NCBI GenBank assembly: GCA_051967755.1
Contig: JBQDYD010000003.1
Span: 1-64,000, forward strand
Direction of reading: 5' to 3'
DNA: 64,000 nucleotides
Source: UBA1672 sp051967755
GTDB lineage: Bacteria > Pseudomonadota > Alphaproteobacteria > Micavibrionales > Micavibrionaceae
Part shown: positions 43,113 to 50,625 of the stretch, in pieces
Layout of the letters: each line of letters opens with the position of its first letter
How positions within the stretch are numbered: the stretch's first letter is position 1
Made by a program: the position numbers and the translations under genes
The notes under the pieces: generated by a model
The model's database searches: none
What the model saw: only the letters and a program-made list of their open reading frames with translations
Told to the model about the DNA's origin: nothing

Positions 43113-43574
43113 CTATGCTTCCTTTCTGTCTTGTTCTTGGTCGGTGGTGTTATCTTGAAAATAAACGCGCTGCCCCATTTGCTGGGCCGTGAATAGGGTA
43201 GACTGCGTGTTTGCAGCGGCCTTTTTCTTGATTTGATTAATCATGACGTTGTTATGGCCGTTCTTTTCCTTTAGTTCGTTTTGCAGAACATTAAGCTGCG
43301 CGATAAGCGCCTTATCAGCCATGCGGAACGCACCCAGACGTTCTCTGAATTCTTCGGAAGCTTTCGCATATTTTTCCGCCAGCATTTCTTTGTCGCGTTG
43401 TGACATTGCAAATTTCATATGATCTAGGGTGACTAAGGCTTGTGTCTCTTCATCTGCAGATCTGATCAAATCTTGCGATAATTTGATTAATTGCCTCACA
43501 GCCATATTCACATCTCTGGAAAGAACCATATTGCCGTTTTCCTGCGCGGTATTTTGTGTGTGTGTCATTGTCAT
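43113..43574 (-). CDS. FlgN-like flagellar protein (paralogue 1)
   Basis: A 153-residue helical protein with 'GNMVLSRDVNMAVRQLIKL', the same N-terminal motif as the next gene, then a long charged helix pair. Its ATG overlaps the flgJ stop (ATGA). A role as chaperone for hook-associated proteins is inferred from position and fold; the sequence alone does not settle the family. Confidence 0.65.
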   Translation of the reverse strand: MTMTHTQNTAQENGNMVLSRDVNMAVRQLIKLSQDLIRSADEETQALVTLDHMKFAMSQRDKEMLAEKYAKASEEFRERLGAFRMADKALIAQLNVLQNELKEKNGHNNVMINQIKKKAAANTQSTLFTAQQMGQRVYFQDNTTDQEQDRKEA

Positions 43575-43981
43575 AGTGTGCTCCCTCTGTTTATCCCTGG
43601 TGTTTCTGTGAATTCTGCGTCTAGTATCTGTTTTGATTGAATTGCGGCGGATTGATTGTTGGCGGTCATTTCACTTTGCATCTCAATTAATTTGTTCATG
43701 ACTTGTGCCTGAATGCCTGTGGCATCGCGGTCTGCGACATTCTTGCCGTATTCTTGAATCATCATGCCGCGGAATATCTCTTCGCCTTTACCGCCACCAA
43801 ACATATCGTCAGCTTCGATGCCTTCGAACATGGGCTTTACCATTTCCGAGATGAAGACAGCCTCAAATTCGCGCGCCACCTGCGCCATATCTTTTTTGTT
43901 GTTTACTTTCGCGGTCGTAGGATCATTGATCTGTGACTGCTGAAGAACGTTCATCGCTGTTTCCGGAGTTAACATTTGCAT
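43571..43981 (-). CDS. flgJ: Rod-binding protein FlgJ (rod-cap domain only)
   Basis: A 136-residue protein with the FlgJ N-terminal motif 'QVAREFEAVFISEMVKPMFE' and 'GGGKGEEIFRGMMIQEYGKN'. The muramidase half of enterobacterial FlgJ is absent, as in other alphaproteobacteria, so another enzyme must open the peptidoglycan. It starts at the last base of the flgI stop. Confidence 0.93.
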   Translation of the reverse strand: MQMLTPETAMNVLQQSQINDPTTAKVNNKKDMAQVAREFEAVFISEMVKPMFEGIEADDMFGGGKGEEIFRGMMIQEYGKNVADRDATGIQAQVMNKLIEMQSEMTANNQSAAIQSKQILDAEFTETPGINRGSTL

Positions 43982-45159
43982 TACATCACCTCAATTTCTG
44001 CCTGCAGGGCGCCTGCGGCTTTGATGGCTTGTAGGATTGTAATGATGTCACGTGGTCTGACACCCAGCTGGTTCAGGCTTGTAACCAATTCTTGCAATGT
44101 GACCCCTGTGTCCAAGACGGCCAGTTTGGCATCCGCATCAGTGGCAGAAACATCGGTGCGTGGCACAATTACGGTTTCACCCTGATCGGCAAATGGGTTT
44201 GCTTGCGACACCTGAGGGGTTTCGTTAATTTTTAGCGTGAGGTTGCCCTGAGCGATGGCGACGCTGCTTACGCGGACATCCGCACCCATTACAATAACGC
44301 CGGAGCGTTCACTGATAACAACGCGAGCGGGCTGATCCGGTTGGATGGGGAGCTGCTCTACATCTGTGATTAAATCAACGATGCTGCCGTCATAGTTAAC
44401 GGGTCTGCGCAGCAATACGCTTGCGGAATTCTCTGCCTGTGCAAGGCGTGCATTGGTAAATCCGTTGATTGCTTGTGCAATACGGCGTGAAGTCGTGAAA
44501 TCAGGGTTTCTAAGGGCAAGTCTGACTTGTTGTAATTCTTCCAGTTGAAAGTCAATTTCACGTTCCACAATCGCGCCGCTGGGGATGCGCCCGGCAGTCG
44601 GGATGTTTTGTGTTAAGGATGCAGCTTCGCCTTCTATAGAGAAGCCGGCAATATTTACCTCTCCTTGAGCAACCGCATACACTTCGCCATCAGCGGCGAT
44701 GAGCGGCGTTACGAGGAGTGTACCGCCCAATAATGAACTGGAATCCCCAAGTGCGGAAACATTGACGTCGATACGAGACCCCTGATTGGTGAAGGGCGGC
44801 AGTGTTGCGGTAACCATAACGGCGGCAACGTTTCCTGTATTCATATTTTGGCCGCGAATATTAACGCCAAGACGTTCTAACATTGCGATCAGGCTTTGTT
44901 CTGTGAATGGGGAATTGTTAAGCCCGTCACCTGTGCCGTTCAGGCCGACGACCAAACCATAACCGACAAGTTGGTTTTCTCTGACGCCTTCAATATCGAC
45001 AATATCTTTAATACGGGATGTTTTTGCCTGTGTGCTTTGAATTCCTGATGTGAGAATAAGAAAGCAAAGTCCGACTATCACAAATACCCTAATGGTACCC
45101 ACTTGTGATAATCGGACAACAACCGAAGTGTCTGTATTTTTGTTATTACACTTAAGCAT
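43981..45159 (-). CDS. flgI: Flagellar P-ring protein FlgI
   Basis: A 392-residue periplasmic ring protein with an N-terminal extension of about 20 residues, then a signal peptide ending near 'IQSTQA|KTS'. 'RIKDIVDIEGVRENQLVGYG' with 'VVGLNGTGD' and 'GVNIRGQNMNTGNVAAVMVT' are FlgI signatures. It is the first gene of the flgI-flgJ-FlgN-like-FlgN-like-fliK-flgD-flgE operon, with a sigma-54 promoter about 100 bases upstream. Confidence 0.96.
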   Translation of the reverse strand: MLKCNNKNTDTSVVVRLSQVGTIRVFVIVGLCFLILTSGIQSTQAKTSRIKDIVDIEGVRENQLVGYGLVVGLNGTGDGLNNSPFTEQSLIAMLERLGVNIRGQNMNTGNVAAVMVTATLPPFTNQGSRIDVNVSALGDSSSLLGGTLLVTPLIAADGEVYAVAQGEVNIAGFSIEGEAASLTQNIPTAGRIPSGAIVEREIDFQLEELQQVRLALRNPDFTTSRRIAQAINGFTNARLAQAENSASVLLRRPVNYDGSIVDLITDVEQLPIQPDQPARVVISERSGVIVMGADVRVSSVAIAQGNLTLKINETPQVSQANPFADQGETVIVPRTDVSATDADAKLAVLDTGVTLQELVTSLNQLGVRPRDIITILQAIKAAGALQAEIEVM

Positions 45160-45262
45160 CTGCTTTTCCTGATGACCTGAATAAATAGGTCGTTTCTCTT
45201 TTTAACTTTTTCTACTTTTACGCTTGGAGGCCTCTCAACGAGAATTCTCTCATTTAACCTTT

Positions 45263-45277
45263 GCGAAAGCTGTGCCA
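45263..45277 (-). promoter_or_regulatory. Sigma-54 (-24/-12) promoter of the flgI operon
   Basis: On the minus strand TGGCAC-N5-TCGC matches the TGGCAC-N5-TTGC consensus with GG and GC exactly 10 bases apart. Transcription would start near 45251, about 90 bases before flgI. FlbD is the expected activator. Confidence 0.7.
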
Positions 45278-45372
45278 GTTTTGAAAAGTTCAGTGTTATC
45301 AATGCACTGTGCAAAAAACAGACCCTTCGGAGTAGGGCGTATGGGCGGGAAAAAAGGGTTCTTTATGACGTT

Positions 45373-45394
45373 ATTGCCTGATGCGCTAGGCAAT
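45373..45394. repeat. Inverted repeat in the flgI/fliX region
   Basis: ATTGCCT and AGGCAAT are perfect 7-base arms around an 8-base centre. It lies between the sigma-54 promoter and the fliX promoter and could be an activator site or a hairpin. Confidence 0.4.
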
Positions 45395-45440
45395 TCTTAC
45401 CGACTTGATAAAAAAAAACGCCCGTGTGTAAACTAAAAAA

Positions 45441-45455
45441 ACATGCAACGCATGT
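45441..45455. repeat. Short inverted repeat next to the fliX CtrA box
   Basis: ACATGC-AAC-GCATGT, perfect 6-base arms around three bases, ends five bases before the CtrA box of fliX, at the place where a -35 region would be. Confidence 0.35.
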
Positions 45456-45460
45456 GGGGT

Positions 45461-45475
45461 TTAAGGTATAATTAA
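45461..45475 (+). promoter_or_regulatory. CtrA box with embedded TATAAT at the fliX promoter
   Basis: An exact TTAA-N7-TTAA contains TATAAT at 45467-45472 and ends 24 bases before the fliX ATG. fliX is a known CtrA target in Caulobacter. Overlap with the -10 position would favour repression rather than activation of that start. Confidence 0.6.
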
Positions 45476-45498
45476 AAGATCAGTGAGAGAGGTGTGTT

Positions 45499-45942
45499 AT
45501 GAAAGTTGGTGGATCCAAGGGGCCAAATTCAACATCAAAAAGTAAAAAATCATCTTCATCGCAAGGTGAAAATACTGTTGATTTTAGCCAATATGTCAAA
45601 GGAGGGGCGTCTGAGACTACGACTGCCGCAGCCACACAGTCTATTGCCCAACTTGATGCATTATTAGCCGTGCAAGAAGTTGAGGACCCAACTAAAAAAG
45701 CCGCCAAGAAAAAAGCACATATGCGTGCCGATACTATATTGGACAAACTGGAAAATATTCGCCTTAGAATGTTGAGCGGTCAATTAACCGTCGGGCATAT
45801 GATTGATATTGCCGATGTTGTGGCATCGCACCGCGATAAAATTGATGACCCGAAACTGACGGCAATTATGGATGAGGTTGACTTGAGAGCGCAAGTTGAG
45901 CTGGCAAAAATGCGCGTTGCCTTGGACCAATCAATGGTTTGA
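45499..45942 (+). CDS. fliX: Flagellar assembly regulator FliX
   Basis: A 147-residue cytoplasmic protein. The basic/Ser-rich N-terminus 'MKVGGSKGPN' and the helical C-terminal half ('DTILDKLENIRLRMLSGQLT', 'LTAIMDEVDLRAQVELAKM') are the FliX pattern. FliX links completion of the early flagellar structure to FlbD activity. It is divergent from flgI, the arrangement I recall in Caulobacter. Confidence 0.9.
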   Translation: MKVGGSKGPNSTSKSKKSSSSQGENTVDFSQYVKGGASETTTAAATQSIAQLDALLAVQEVEDPTKKAAKKKAHMRADTILDKLENIRLRMLSGQLTVGHMIDIADVVASHRDKIDDPKLTAIMDEVDLRAQVELAKMRVALDQSMV

Positions 45943-46085
45943 AACAAGGCTGTAAACTATAAATTCTAAATATTTGAAGTATGTAGAGTGTTAATTTTCT
46001 TGTTTTTAAACCTAAACAGACTTATATTCTCAAGTCTTAAAATTTTACTATATTTATATTTTAGAAGAATATAAGGGAAATCACA

Positions 46086-46520
46086 ATGGCAACACCTGAT
46101 AGCGTAACGCTTGCTCCTGATTATGATCCTGAAAAGGATAAAGGGGAATTTATGAACCCCACTATGAAAGAATACTTCCGAAGACAGCTTATTTCTTGGC
46201 GTCAGGAATTGTTAAAAGAATCAGAAGCGACGATTCATGACACGCTACAAGGGACTGAGTTACAAAAACCGGATCTTGCGGATCGTGCGTCTGCTGAAAC
46301 GGATCATGCTTTGGAACTTCGTACGCGTGACCGTGAGCGTAAACTGATCTCAAAGATTAACAGCACTTTGCGTAAAATTGACGAAGATGAATACGGATAT
46401 TGTGACGAAACAGGGGAGCCGATTGGTATTGCCCGTTTGAAGGCTCGTCCGATTGCCTCTCTTAGCTTGGAAGCGCAAGAGCGTCATGAGCGTCTCGAAA
46501 AGACACATCGCGATGATTAG
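46086..46520 (+). CDS. dksA: RNA polymerase-binding transcription factor DksA
   Basis: A 144-residue protein with a coiled-coil region ('YFRRQLISWRQELLKES'), the 'DLADRASAETDHALELRTRD' block with the acidic tip, and a C-terminal zinc-finger-like part 'DEYGYCDETGEPIGIARLKA'. Only one of the four canonical finger cysteines remains, the usual state in alphaproteobacterial DksA. It modulates transcription with ppGpp. It lies in the flagellar island between fliX and the flgF operon and has its own terminator. Confidence 0.93.
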   Translation: MATPDSVTLAPDYDPEKDKGEFMNPTMKEYFRRQLISWRQELLKESEATIHDTLQGTELQKPDLADRASAETDHALELRTRDRERKLISKINSTLRKIDEDEYGYCDETGEPIGIARLKARPIASLSLEAQERHERLEKTHRDD

Positions 46521-46550
46521 TTAATCTAATGTGTTAAGTGTTTATAGATA

Positions 46551-46574
46551 GGGGCTTGAAAAAGCCCCTTTTTT
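46551..46574 (+). terminator. Rho-independent terminator of dksA
   Basis: GGGGCTT (46551-46557) and AAGCCCC (46562-46568) form a tight stem followed by six T. It touches the stop codon of the convergent hypothetical gene. Confidence 0.85.
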
Positions 46575-46974
46575 ACATCTTGGGTGTTGACCAACTCGGG
46601 TCTGTAATAGTCTGCGCCGTTTCGGTATCAATACGGAAACATTGTGCCTGATCAATCAAATCGGCTTGTTGCTGTGAAACATTGGCCAAGGTTAATGTGA
46701 CAGAATTACCCAGATAACTAATGCTACGTTCTATATCAGAAAGAGCGATATCAATTTTTGGGCAATCATCCGGATTTGAAACAGGATTATTTTGATAGGT
46801 CAGGGTTATATCGTCCCCGTCATATTTCTGGATGGCGTGGCTTTTTTGAAAAGCTTTTGTGAGTTTGATGCTGGCTAGCTGCTCATCCTGATCATAGACC
46901 GCACTGGCAACGGACAAGATAAGCGGATCTTGCCGTGATGTTGGTTCTGGTATAGCTGTCTCTTGGTCTGCCAT
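46573..46974 (-). CDS. Hypothetical protein, last gene of the flgF operon
   Basis: A 133-residue soluble protein, mixed alpha/beta, without signal peptide or recognisable motif. It contains 'ILSVASAVYDQDEQLASIKL', 'DGDDITLTYQNN' and two Cys. ATG 46974 is preferred; a TTG at 47010 would extend it by 12 residues to four bases from the flgH stop. It appears co-transcribed with flgF-flgG-flgA-flgH. I do not recognise it. Confidence 0.55.
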   Translation of the reverse strand: MADQETAIPEPTSRQDPLILSVASAVYDQDEQLASIKLTKAFQKSHAIQKYDGDDITLTYQNNPVSNPDDCPKIDIALSDIERSISYLGNSVTLTLANVSQQQADLIDQAQCFRIDTETAQTITDPSWSTPKM

Positions 46975-47013
46975 ATATTCATTATAAATTTTTACAGGCC
47001 AAAAGTGCAAATA

Positions 47014-47769
47014 TTAAAACGGGAATATAATATCGTATAATTGTTGCCCGTATCGCGGTTGTTGCACATCGGTCAGTTGCCCCTCGCCGCCATAAATGAT
47101 GCGTGCTTCTGCGATTTGGTCATAGGAGACTGTGTTTGCGGTGGAAATATCTTCCGGTCTGATCACACCGTCAATTTGTAAGATGCGTTTTTCAAAGTTC
47201 ACGAGAACCTCTTGTTTTCCGTGAATGACCATATTGCCGTTGGGTAAAATTTGTGTAATCAGAGCCGCAAGGCGCAATTTCACTTCATCTTCACGCTCAA
47301 TGCTGCCTGATCCGGAATGGGTCGAGTTTGACCCGAAATCAGCCAAGCTTGCATTATCGACCGCTTCGGGCAGGACACGGCTTAATGATTGCTCTAATCC
47401 AAGAAAGTTGTTAAGACCCGCGCTGTTATCACTGCTTCGTGTGTTCGACGTGTCATTTTCAAGTGTTGCTTCATCTTCGATGTCGATGGTTACCGTGATG
47501 ATGTCGCCGATATTGCTGGCTCTTTGGTCTTTGAAAAATGTCACGCGGTTGCTTTGCCACAAAGAGTTTTTCTGAGGTGCAACATGTTCTTGCGATGGCA
47601 TTGGCAGGCTGACGGGTTGATAACCGGGATCAGTCATCGGGTTCGCAATCTGTGTCATCGCGGGCGGTTTGCCGATATTTGCAATTTTATCAGCCGTCGA
47701 GCAGGCGCTGAGCATTGTGCATCCCAGAAGGCCGATGGCAGATAATTTGATATATTTTAAAGTACGCAT
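47014..47769 (-). CDS. flgH: Flagellar L-ring lipoprotein FlgH
   Basis: A 251-residue outer-membrane ring protein. The lipobox 'CTMLSACST' makes it a lipoprotein. 'SLWQSNRVTFFKDQRASNIG' with 'DIITVTIDI', 'NTRSSDNSAGL' and 'GEGQLTDVQQPRYGQQLYDI' are FlgH blocks. It follows flgA in the operon. Confidence 0.96.
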   Translation of the reverse strand: MRTLKYIKLSAIGLLGCTMLSACSTADKIANIGKPPAMTQIANPMTDPGYQPVSLPMPSQEHVAPQKNSLWQSNRVTFFKDQRASNIGDIITVTIDIEDEATLENDTSNTRSSDNSAGLNNFLGLEQSLSRVLPEAVDNASLADFGSNSTHSGSGSIEREDEVKLRLAALITQILPNGNMVIHGKQEVLVNFEKRILQIDGVIRPEDISTANTVSYDQIAEARIIYGGEGQLTDVQQPRYGQQLYDIIFPF

Positions 47770-47786
47770 TTGAACCTCTTTTGGTT

Positions 47787-48722
47787 TTAATTAGTGACGA
47801 TGCTGACCGCATTTTGTCCTGTGACAAGGGCCTGCAAGGTCTGGTTACTGCTTGTGTTTACGACGCGGATGATCTCACCTTTTGCGCCGTTTTCCAGAGC
47901 TTTAACCTGGGTTGATATATTCATGATGCCGTTGTTTAAGTTCAGGGTGATAAGTTCACCGCGCTCAACAATTTGCGGGGCAACAAGGTCTGTCTCTTTG
48001 ATGGGGCGTCCTGCGATAACCAAGCGCCGCGCTGTCATTCCGACCAGGCTTTGTGCATCGGCAATTGTGCCTTTTGTGAAATCCCGCTCTCTGATTTCTA
48101 TCAGTTTGATGTCGTGCTCATGGATGATGCGGCCATGTTCTATAGTTTCCATCAGAACAGGAACGCGGATGACGTGATGCATTGCGCCTCTTACCTGAAA
48201 TTTATGTATTGGATTTGCAGAAGAGGGCGCGGAAACCATGACCTCAAAGTGCTTTCTTTCTGCATCAACGTTGACACGCTCAATATCCATTTGGGCAGGT
48301 TGGTTTGCCGGCAGAATAATGCGCTGATACTCACTTGGAATACTAATGTCATAATCACCATATATCCCCTCATCATATAAAGCGGTTTGAATGGCTTCTT
48401 TTATTTGCGGATATTCGATGATTGTCGCTTCGCGCGTTAAAACAACCTTGTCTGTGTTGCTGGACGGGCGCCAAGGTAAATCCAATGCGACGGCAATGCG
48501 TAAAAGGGTGCGTGCGTTGAGTACCATTTCATCACCCGGGCGCGGTGCATTGCCTAAAACGCGGTCTTGGTCGCGTTTCAGCCCATAGAACACATCGCCC
48601 AATTTAATGGTGCTGTCTGTTATGACGCTATTCTCTTTTATTCCCATGGCATAGGCAGGAGATAGGGTGAATAGCCCATAAGCCAAAGCACAGAGTAATA
48701 ATTTTACGCATCCCTTTTTCAT
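47787..48722 (-). CDS. flgA: P-ring assembly chaperone FlgA
   Basis: A 311-residue periplasmic chaperone for FlgI with signal peptide 'LLLCALAYGLFTLSPAYA'. The C-terminal SAF domain has 'HGRIIHEHDIKLIEIRERDF', 'SLVGMTARRLVIAGRPIKET' and 'GELITLNLNNGIMNI'. Length is typical for alphaproteobacterial FlgA. It lies between flgG and flgH. Confidence 0.93.
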   Translation of the reverse strand: MKKGCVKLLLCALAYGLFTLSPAYAMGIKENSVITDSTIKLGDVFYGLKRDQDRVLGNAPRPGDEMVLNARTLLRIAVALDLPWRPSSNTDKVVLTREATIIEYPQIKEAIQTALYDEGIYGDYDISIPSEYQRIILPANQPAQMDIERVNVDAERKHFEVMVSAPSSANPIHKFQVRGAMHHVIRVPVLMETIEHGRIIHEHDIKLIEIRERDFTKGTIADAQSLVGMTARRLVIAGRPIKETDLVAPQIVERGELITLNLNNGIMNISTQVKALENGAKGEIIRVVNTSSNQTLQALVTGQNAVSIVTN

Positions 48723-48743
48723 TTTACGCTCCTTAATTTACCC

Positions 48744-49529
48744 TTATCGAAGCTGTGATACTGTCTGTAGCATCTCATCGCTTGTTGATATTACGTTAGA
48801 GTTCATTTCATAGGCGCGCTGCGCGGAAATGAGTTTTGTGATTTCTGCAACAACATCAACGTTTGATTGTTCCAGGGCGCCTTGTTGCAGGCGTCCGAAT
48901 TGTTCTTGGTTGGCAATGCCTGTTACTGGCGCGCCTGAGGCTTCTGTTTCAACGAGCATGTTATTACCGATGGCCTCTAACCCTGTTGGGTTTATGAAAT
49001 CAACCATTTGAAACTGGCCTAAATTTTGTACGGCTGTTTGCCCTTGTATTGTCGCTAGGACTTCGCCTTCCTCGTTAATGTCGATGCCTGTGGCATTGTC
49101 AGGAACCGTAATTGTCGGTGCAACGGTGTAGCCCTGAACAGTAACGATTTCGCCATTTTCATTGATTTGGAATGTACCGTCTCGTGTATAGGCGGGGGTT
49201 CCGTCAGGTAATTCAATTTCGAAAAAACCGCGCCCCAAAATGGCTATATCAAGCTCATTTTCGGTGATCTGAACGGTTCCCTGCCCATGCATACGGTATA
49301 CCGCGCCGGTTTTTACACCTAAACCGACCTGAAGCCCTGAGGGGACTGTTGTTCCCGAATCCGAAGATGTTGAGCCGGGGCGCGTAATGTTTTGGTACAG
49401 CAAATCCTGAAATGCGGCGCGCTGCTTTTTATAACCTGTGGTGGTCATGTTGGCGATGTTGTTGGATATCACATCAACATTTAGTTGTTGTGCCATCATG
49501 CCGGTTGCGCCAATATCTAATGATCTCAT
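48744..49529 (-). CDS. flgG: Flagellar distal rod protein FlgG
   Basis: A 261-residue rod protein. 'GATGMMAQQLNVDVISNNIA' with 'NMTTTGYKKQRAAFQDLLYQ' is the FlgG N-terminus. 'AILGRGFFEIELPDGTPAYT' and the terminal 'KLISAQRAYEMNSNVISTSD' complete it. Length is standard (about 260). Confidence 0.97.
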   Translation of the reverse strand: MRSLDIGATGMMAQQLNVDVISNNIANMTTTGYKKQRAAFQDLLYQNITRPGSTSSDSGTTVPSGLQVGLGVKTGAVYRMHGQGTVQITENELDIAILGRGFFEIELPDGTPAYTRDGTFQINENGEIVTVQGYTVAPTITVPDNATGIDINEEGEVLATIQGQTAVQNLGQFQMVDFINPTGLEAIGNNMLVETEASGAPVTGIANQEQFGRLQQGALEQSNVDVVAEITKLISAQRAYEMNSNVISTSDEMLQTVSQLR

Positions 49530-49555
49530 TGTTTTTACTCCTTAATCTAAATTCT

Positions 49556-50275
49556 TTAAACTTGTGTCAGTGTTTGTACTGCATTGCGCAAGCGTTCATG
49601 CTCGCTCTCTAATATTCTGTGTGTGGTTTGAAACTCTCTTAGTACTTTGATCATGCGGGTCATCTCGACAACAGGCTGTACGTTTGATCCTTCTAAAAAA
49701 CCTTGCGCGGCGCGTGTGTTTTCTGCTGCGGCGACATTGCCATCGGTTGTATAGAGGTTGTTTCCTGTAGGTTCTAATTCCTGAACATTTTCAAATTCGA
49801 CGATGGCAAGTTGCGCGATCGGGCCGTTTTGATCAGAAATGACGCCTTTTTCATCAATATTAATCTCTGTCGCATTTGCGGGAATTACGATCGGCCCGCC
49901 ATCGCCTAGAACGGGAAGGCCTGATGAATTGACCAAGGTCCCGTCTGCGCGTTTTTGAAAGTTTCCATCCCTGGTGTATCCGGTTTCTCCGCCCGGCATT
50001 TCAATGCTCATGAAGCCCGGGCCGTTCATCGCAACGTGAAACGGATTACCCGTTTGCTCTATCGATCCTTGTGATGTCATTTGATATTGACCGTAATCAT
50101 AAACAAATGAGAGCGGGTCATCGGCATATCTCGGGTCTGAGATGTATTCTTCAAAGACAGGGTTTTGTGCCTTAAAGCCGTTTGTATTCATATTGGCAAT
50201 ATTGTTGGCAACAATATCCATGTTCGTTTGCAGAACCATTTGCCGTGATAAGCCGAGATAAATACTATTTTCCAT
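49556..50275 (-). CDS. flgF: Flagellar proximal rod protein FlgF
   Basis: A 239-residue rod protein with 'QMVLQTNMDIVANNIANMNT', 'VAMNGPGFMSIEMPGG', 'GYTRDGNFQKRADGTLVN' and the C-terminal 'FLEGSNVQPVVEMTRMIKVL'. It is the first gene of flgF-flgG-flgA-flgH-hypothetical, with a sigma-54 promoter about 60 bases upstream. Confidence 0.96.
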   Translation of the reverse strand: MENSIYLGLSRQMVLQTNMDIVANNIANMNTNGFKAQNPVFEEYISDPRYADDPLSFVYDYGQYQMTSQGSIEQTGNPFHVAMNGPGFMSIEMPGGETGYTRDGNFQKRADGTLVNSSGLPVLGDGGPIVIPANATEINIDEKGVISDQNGPIAQLAIVEFENVQELEPTGNNLYTTDGNVAAAENTRAAQGFLEGSNVQPVVEMTRMIKVLREFQTTHRILESEHERLRNAVQTLTQV

Positions 50276-50336
50276 CGTTTGATATCCTTAATTGTTATTC
50301 CAATGATGGTTTATAAAATTATTCCCTGTTAACAAT

Positions 50337-50351
50337 GCATAGATCGTGCCA
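50337..50351 (-). promoter_or_regulatory. Sigma-54 (-24/-12) promoter of the flgF operon
   Basis: On the minus strand TGGCACG-N4-ATGC has GG and GC exactly 10 bases apart and a perfect -24 half. The start would be near 50325, 50 bases before flgF. It matches FlbD-dependent late rod/ring genes. Confidence 0.72.
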
Positions 50352-50395
50352 TTTGAATTAACTTAATTAAAACAATGGTTTATTGTGTCTTTGGT

Positions 50396-50410
50396 TGGTG
50401 CGGTCATTGC
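50396..50410 (+). promoter_or_regulatory. Possible sigma-54-like element towards fliL
   Basis: TGGTGC-N5-TTGC has correct GG/GC spacing and a perfect -12 half but deviates in the -24 half. It lies more than 200 bases from fliL, so it is doubtful. Confidence 0.25.
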
Positions 50411-50532
50411 GCTTTGACGGTGTGATGTTCCATAAAGTTCCGAGTGGCAGGCATTTTTTTCCATGCAGAAGCGGAAGCGGGATCGTTATAAGAGAATAGT
50501 CATAAAACTGTGTTGATAGTTCACGCTCTTGG

Positions 50533-50562
50533 TTGGACGTGAGCCTGTCTTTGCTTTATAAT
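50533..50562 (+). promoter_or_regulatory. Sigma-70-like promoter of the fliL-fliM operon
   Basis: TTGGAC (50533-50538) and a perfect TATAAT (50557-50562) are 18 bases apart. The start would be near 50569, about 57 bases before fliL. Confidence 0.55.
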
Positions 50563-50625
50563 TTCGATTAATTTAATCTCTTATGTATTCTCATTTTTAT
50601 TTCATAACCAAAGCGGATTAGCATT

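Larger units (their letters stand above)
45160..45498. other. Divergent flgI / fliX regulatory region
   Basis: This 339-base region between divergent flgI and fliX holds a sigma-54 promoter facing flgI, a CtrA box with an embedded TATAAT facing fliX, and two inverted repeats (45373-45394 and 45441-45455). No convincing coding frame; the short plus-strand frame at 45224-45436 has no family features. Confidence 0.6.
50276..50625. other. Divergent flgF / fliL regulatory region
   Basis: A 350-base region between divergent flgF and fliL. It contains a sigma-54 promoter towards flgF (50337-50351), a possible weaker sigma-54-like element towards fliL (50396-50410) and a good sigma-70-like promoter for fliL (50533-50562). 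The remaining sequence may hold FlbD sites that I cannot define by eye. Confidence 0.6.

Noticed and set aside
43571..43981. FlgJ missing its muramidase domain as a truncation
   Set aside because: Rod-cap-only FlgJ is normal in alphaproteobacteria.
46086..46520. Loss of zinc-finger cysteines in DksA as an anomaly
   Set aside because: Alphaproteobacterial DksA commonly has this reduced-cysteine finger, so it is not special.
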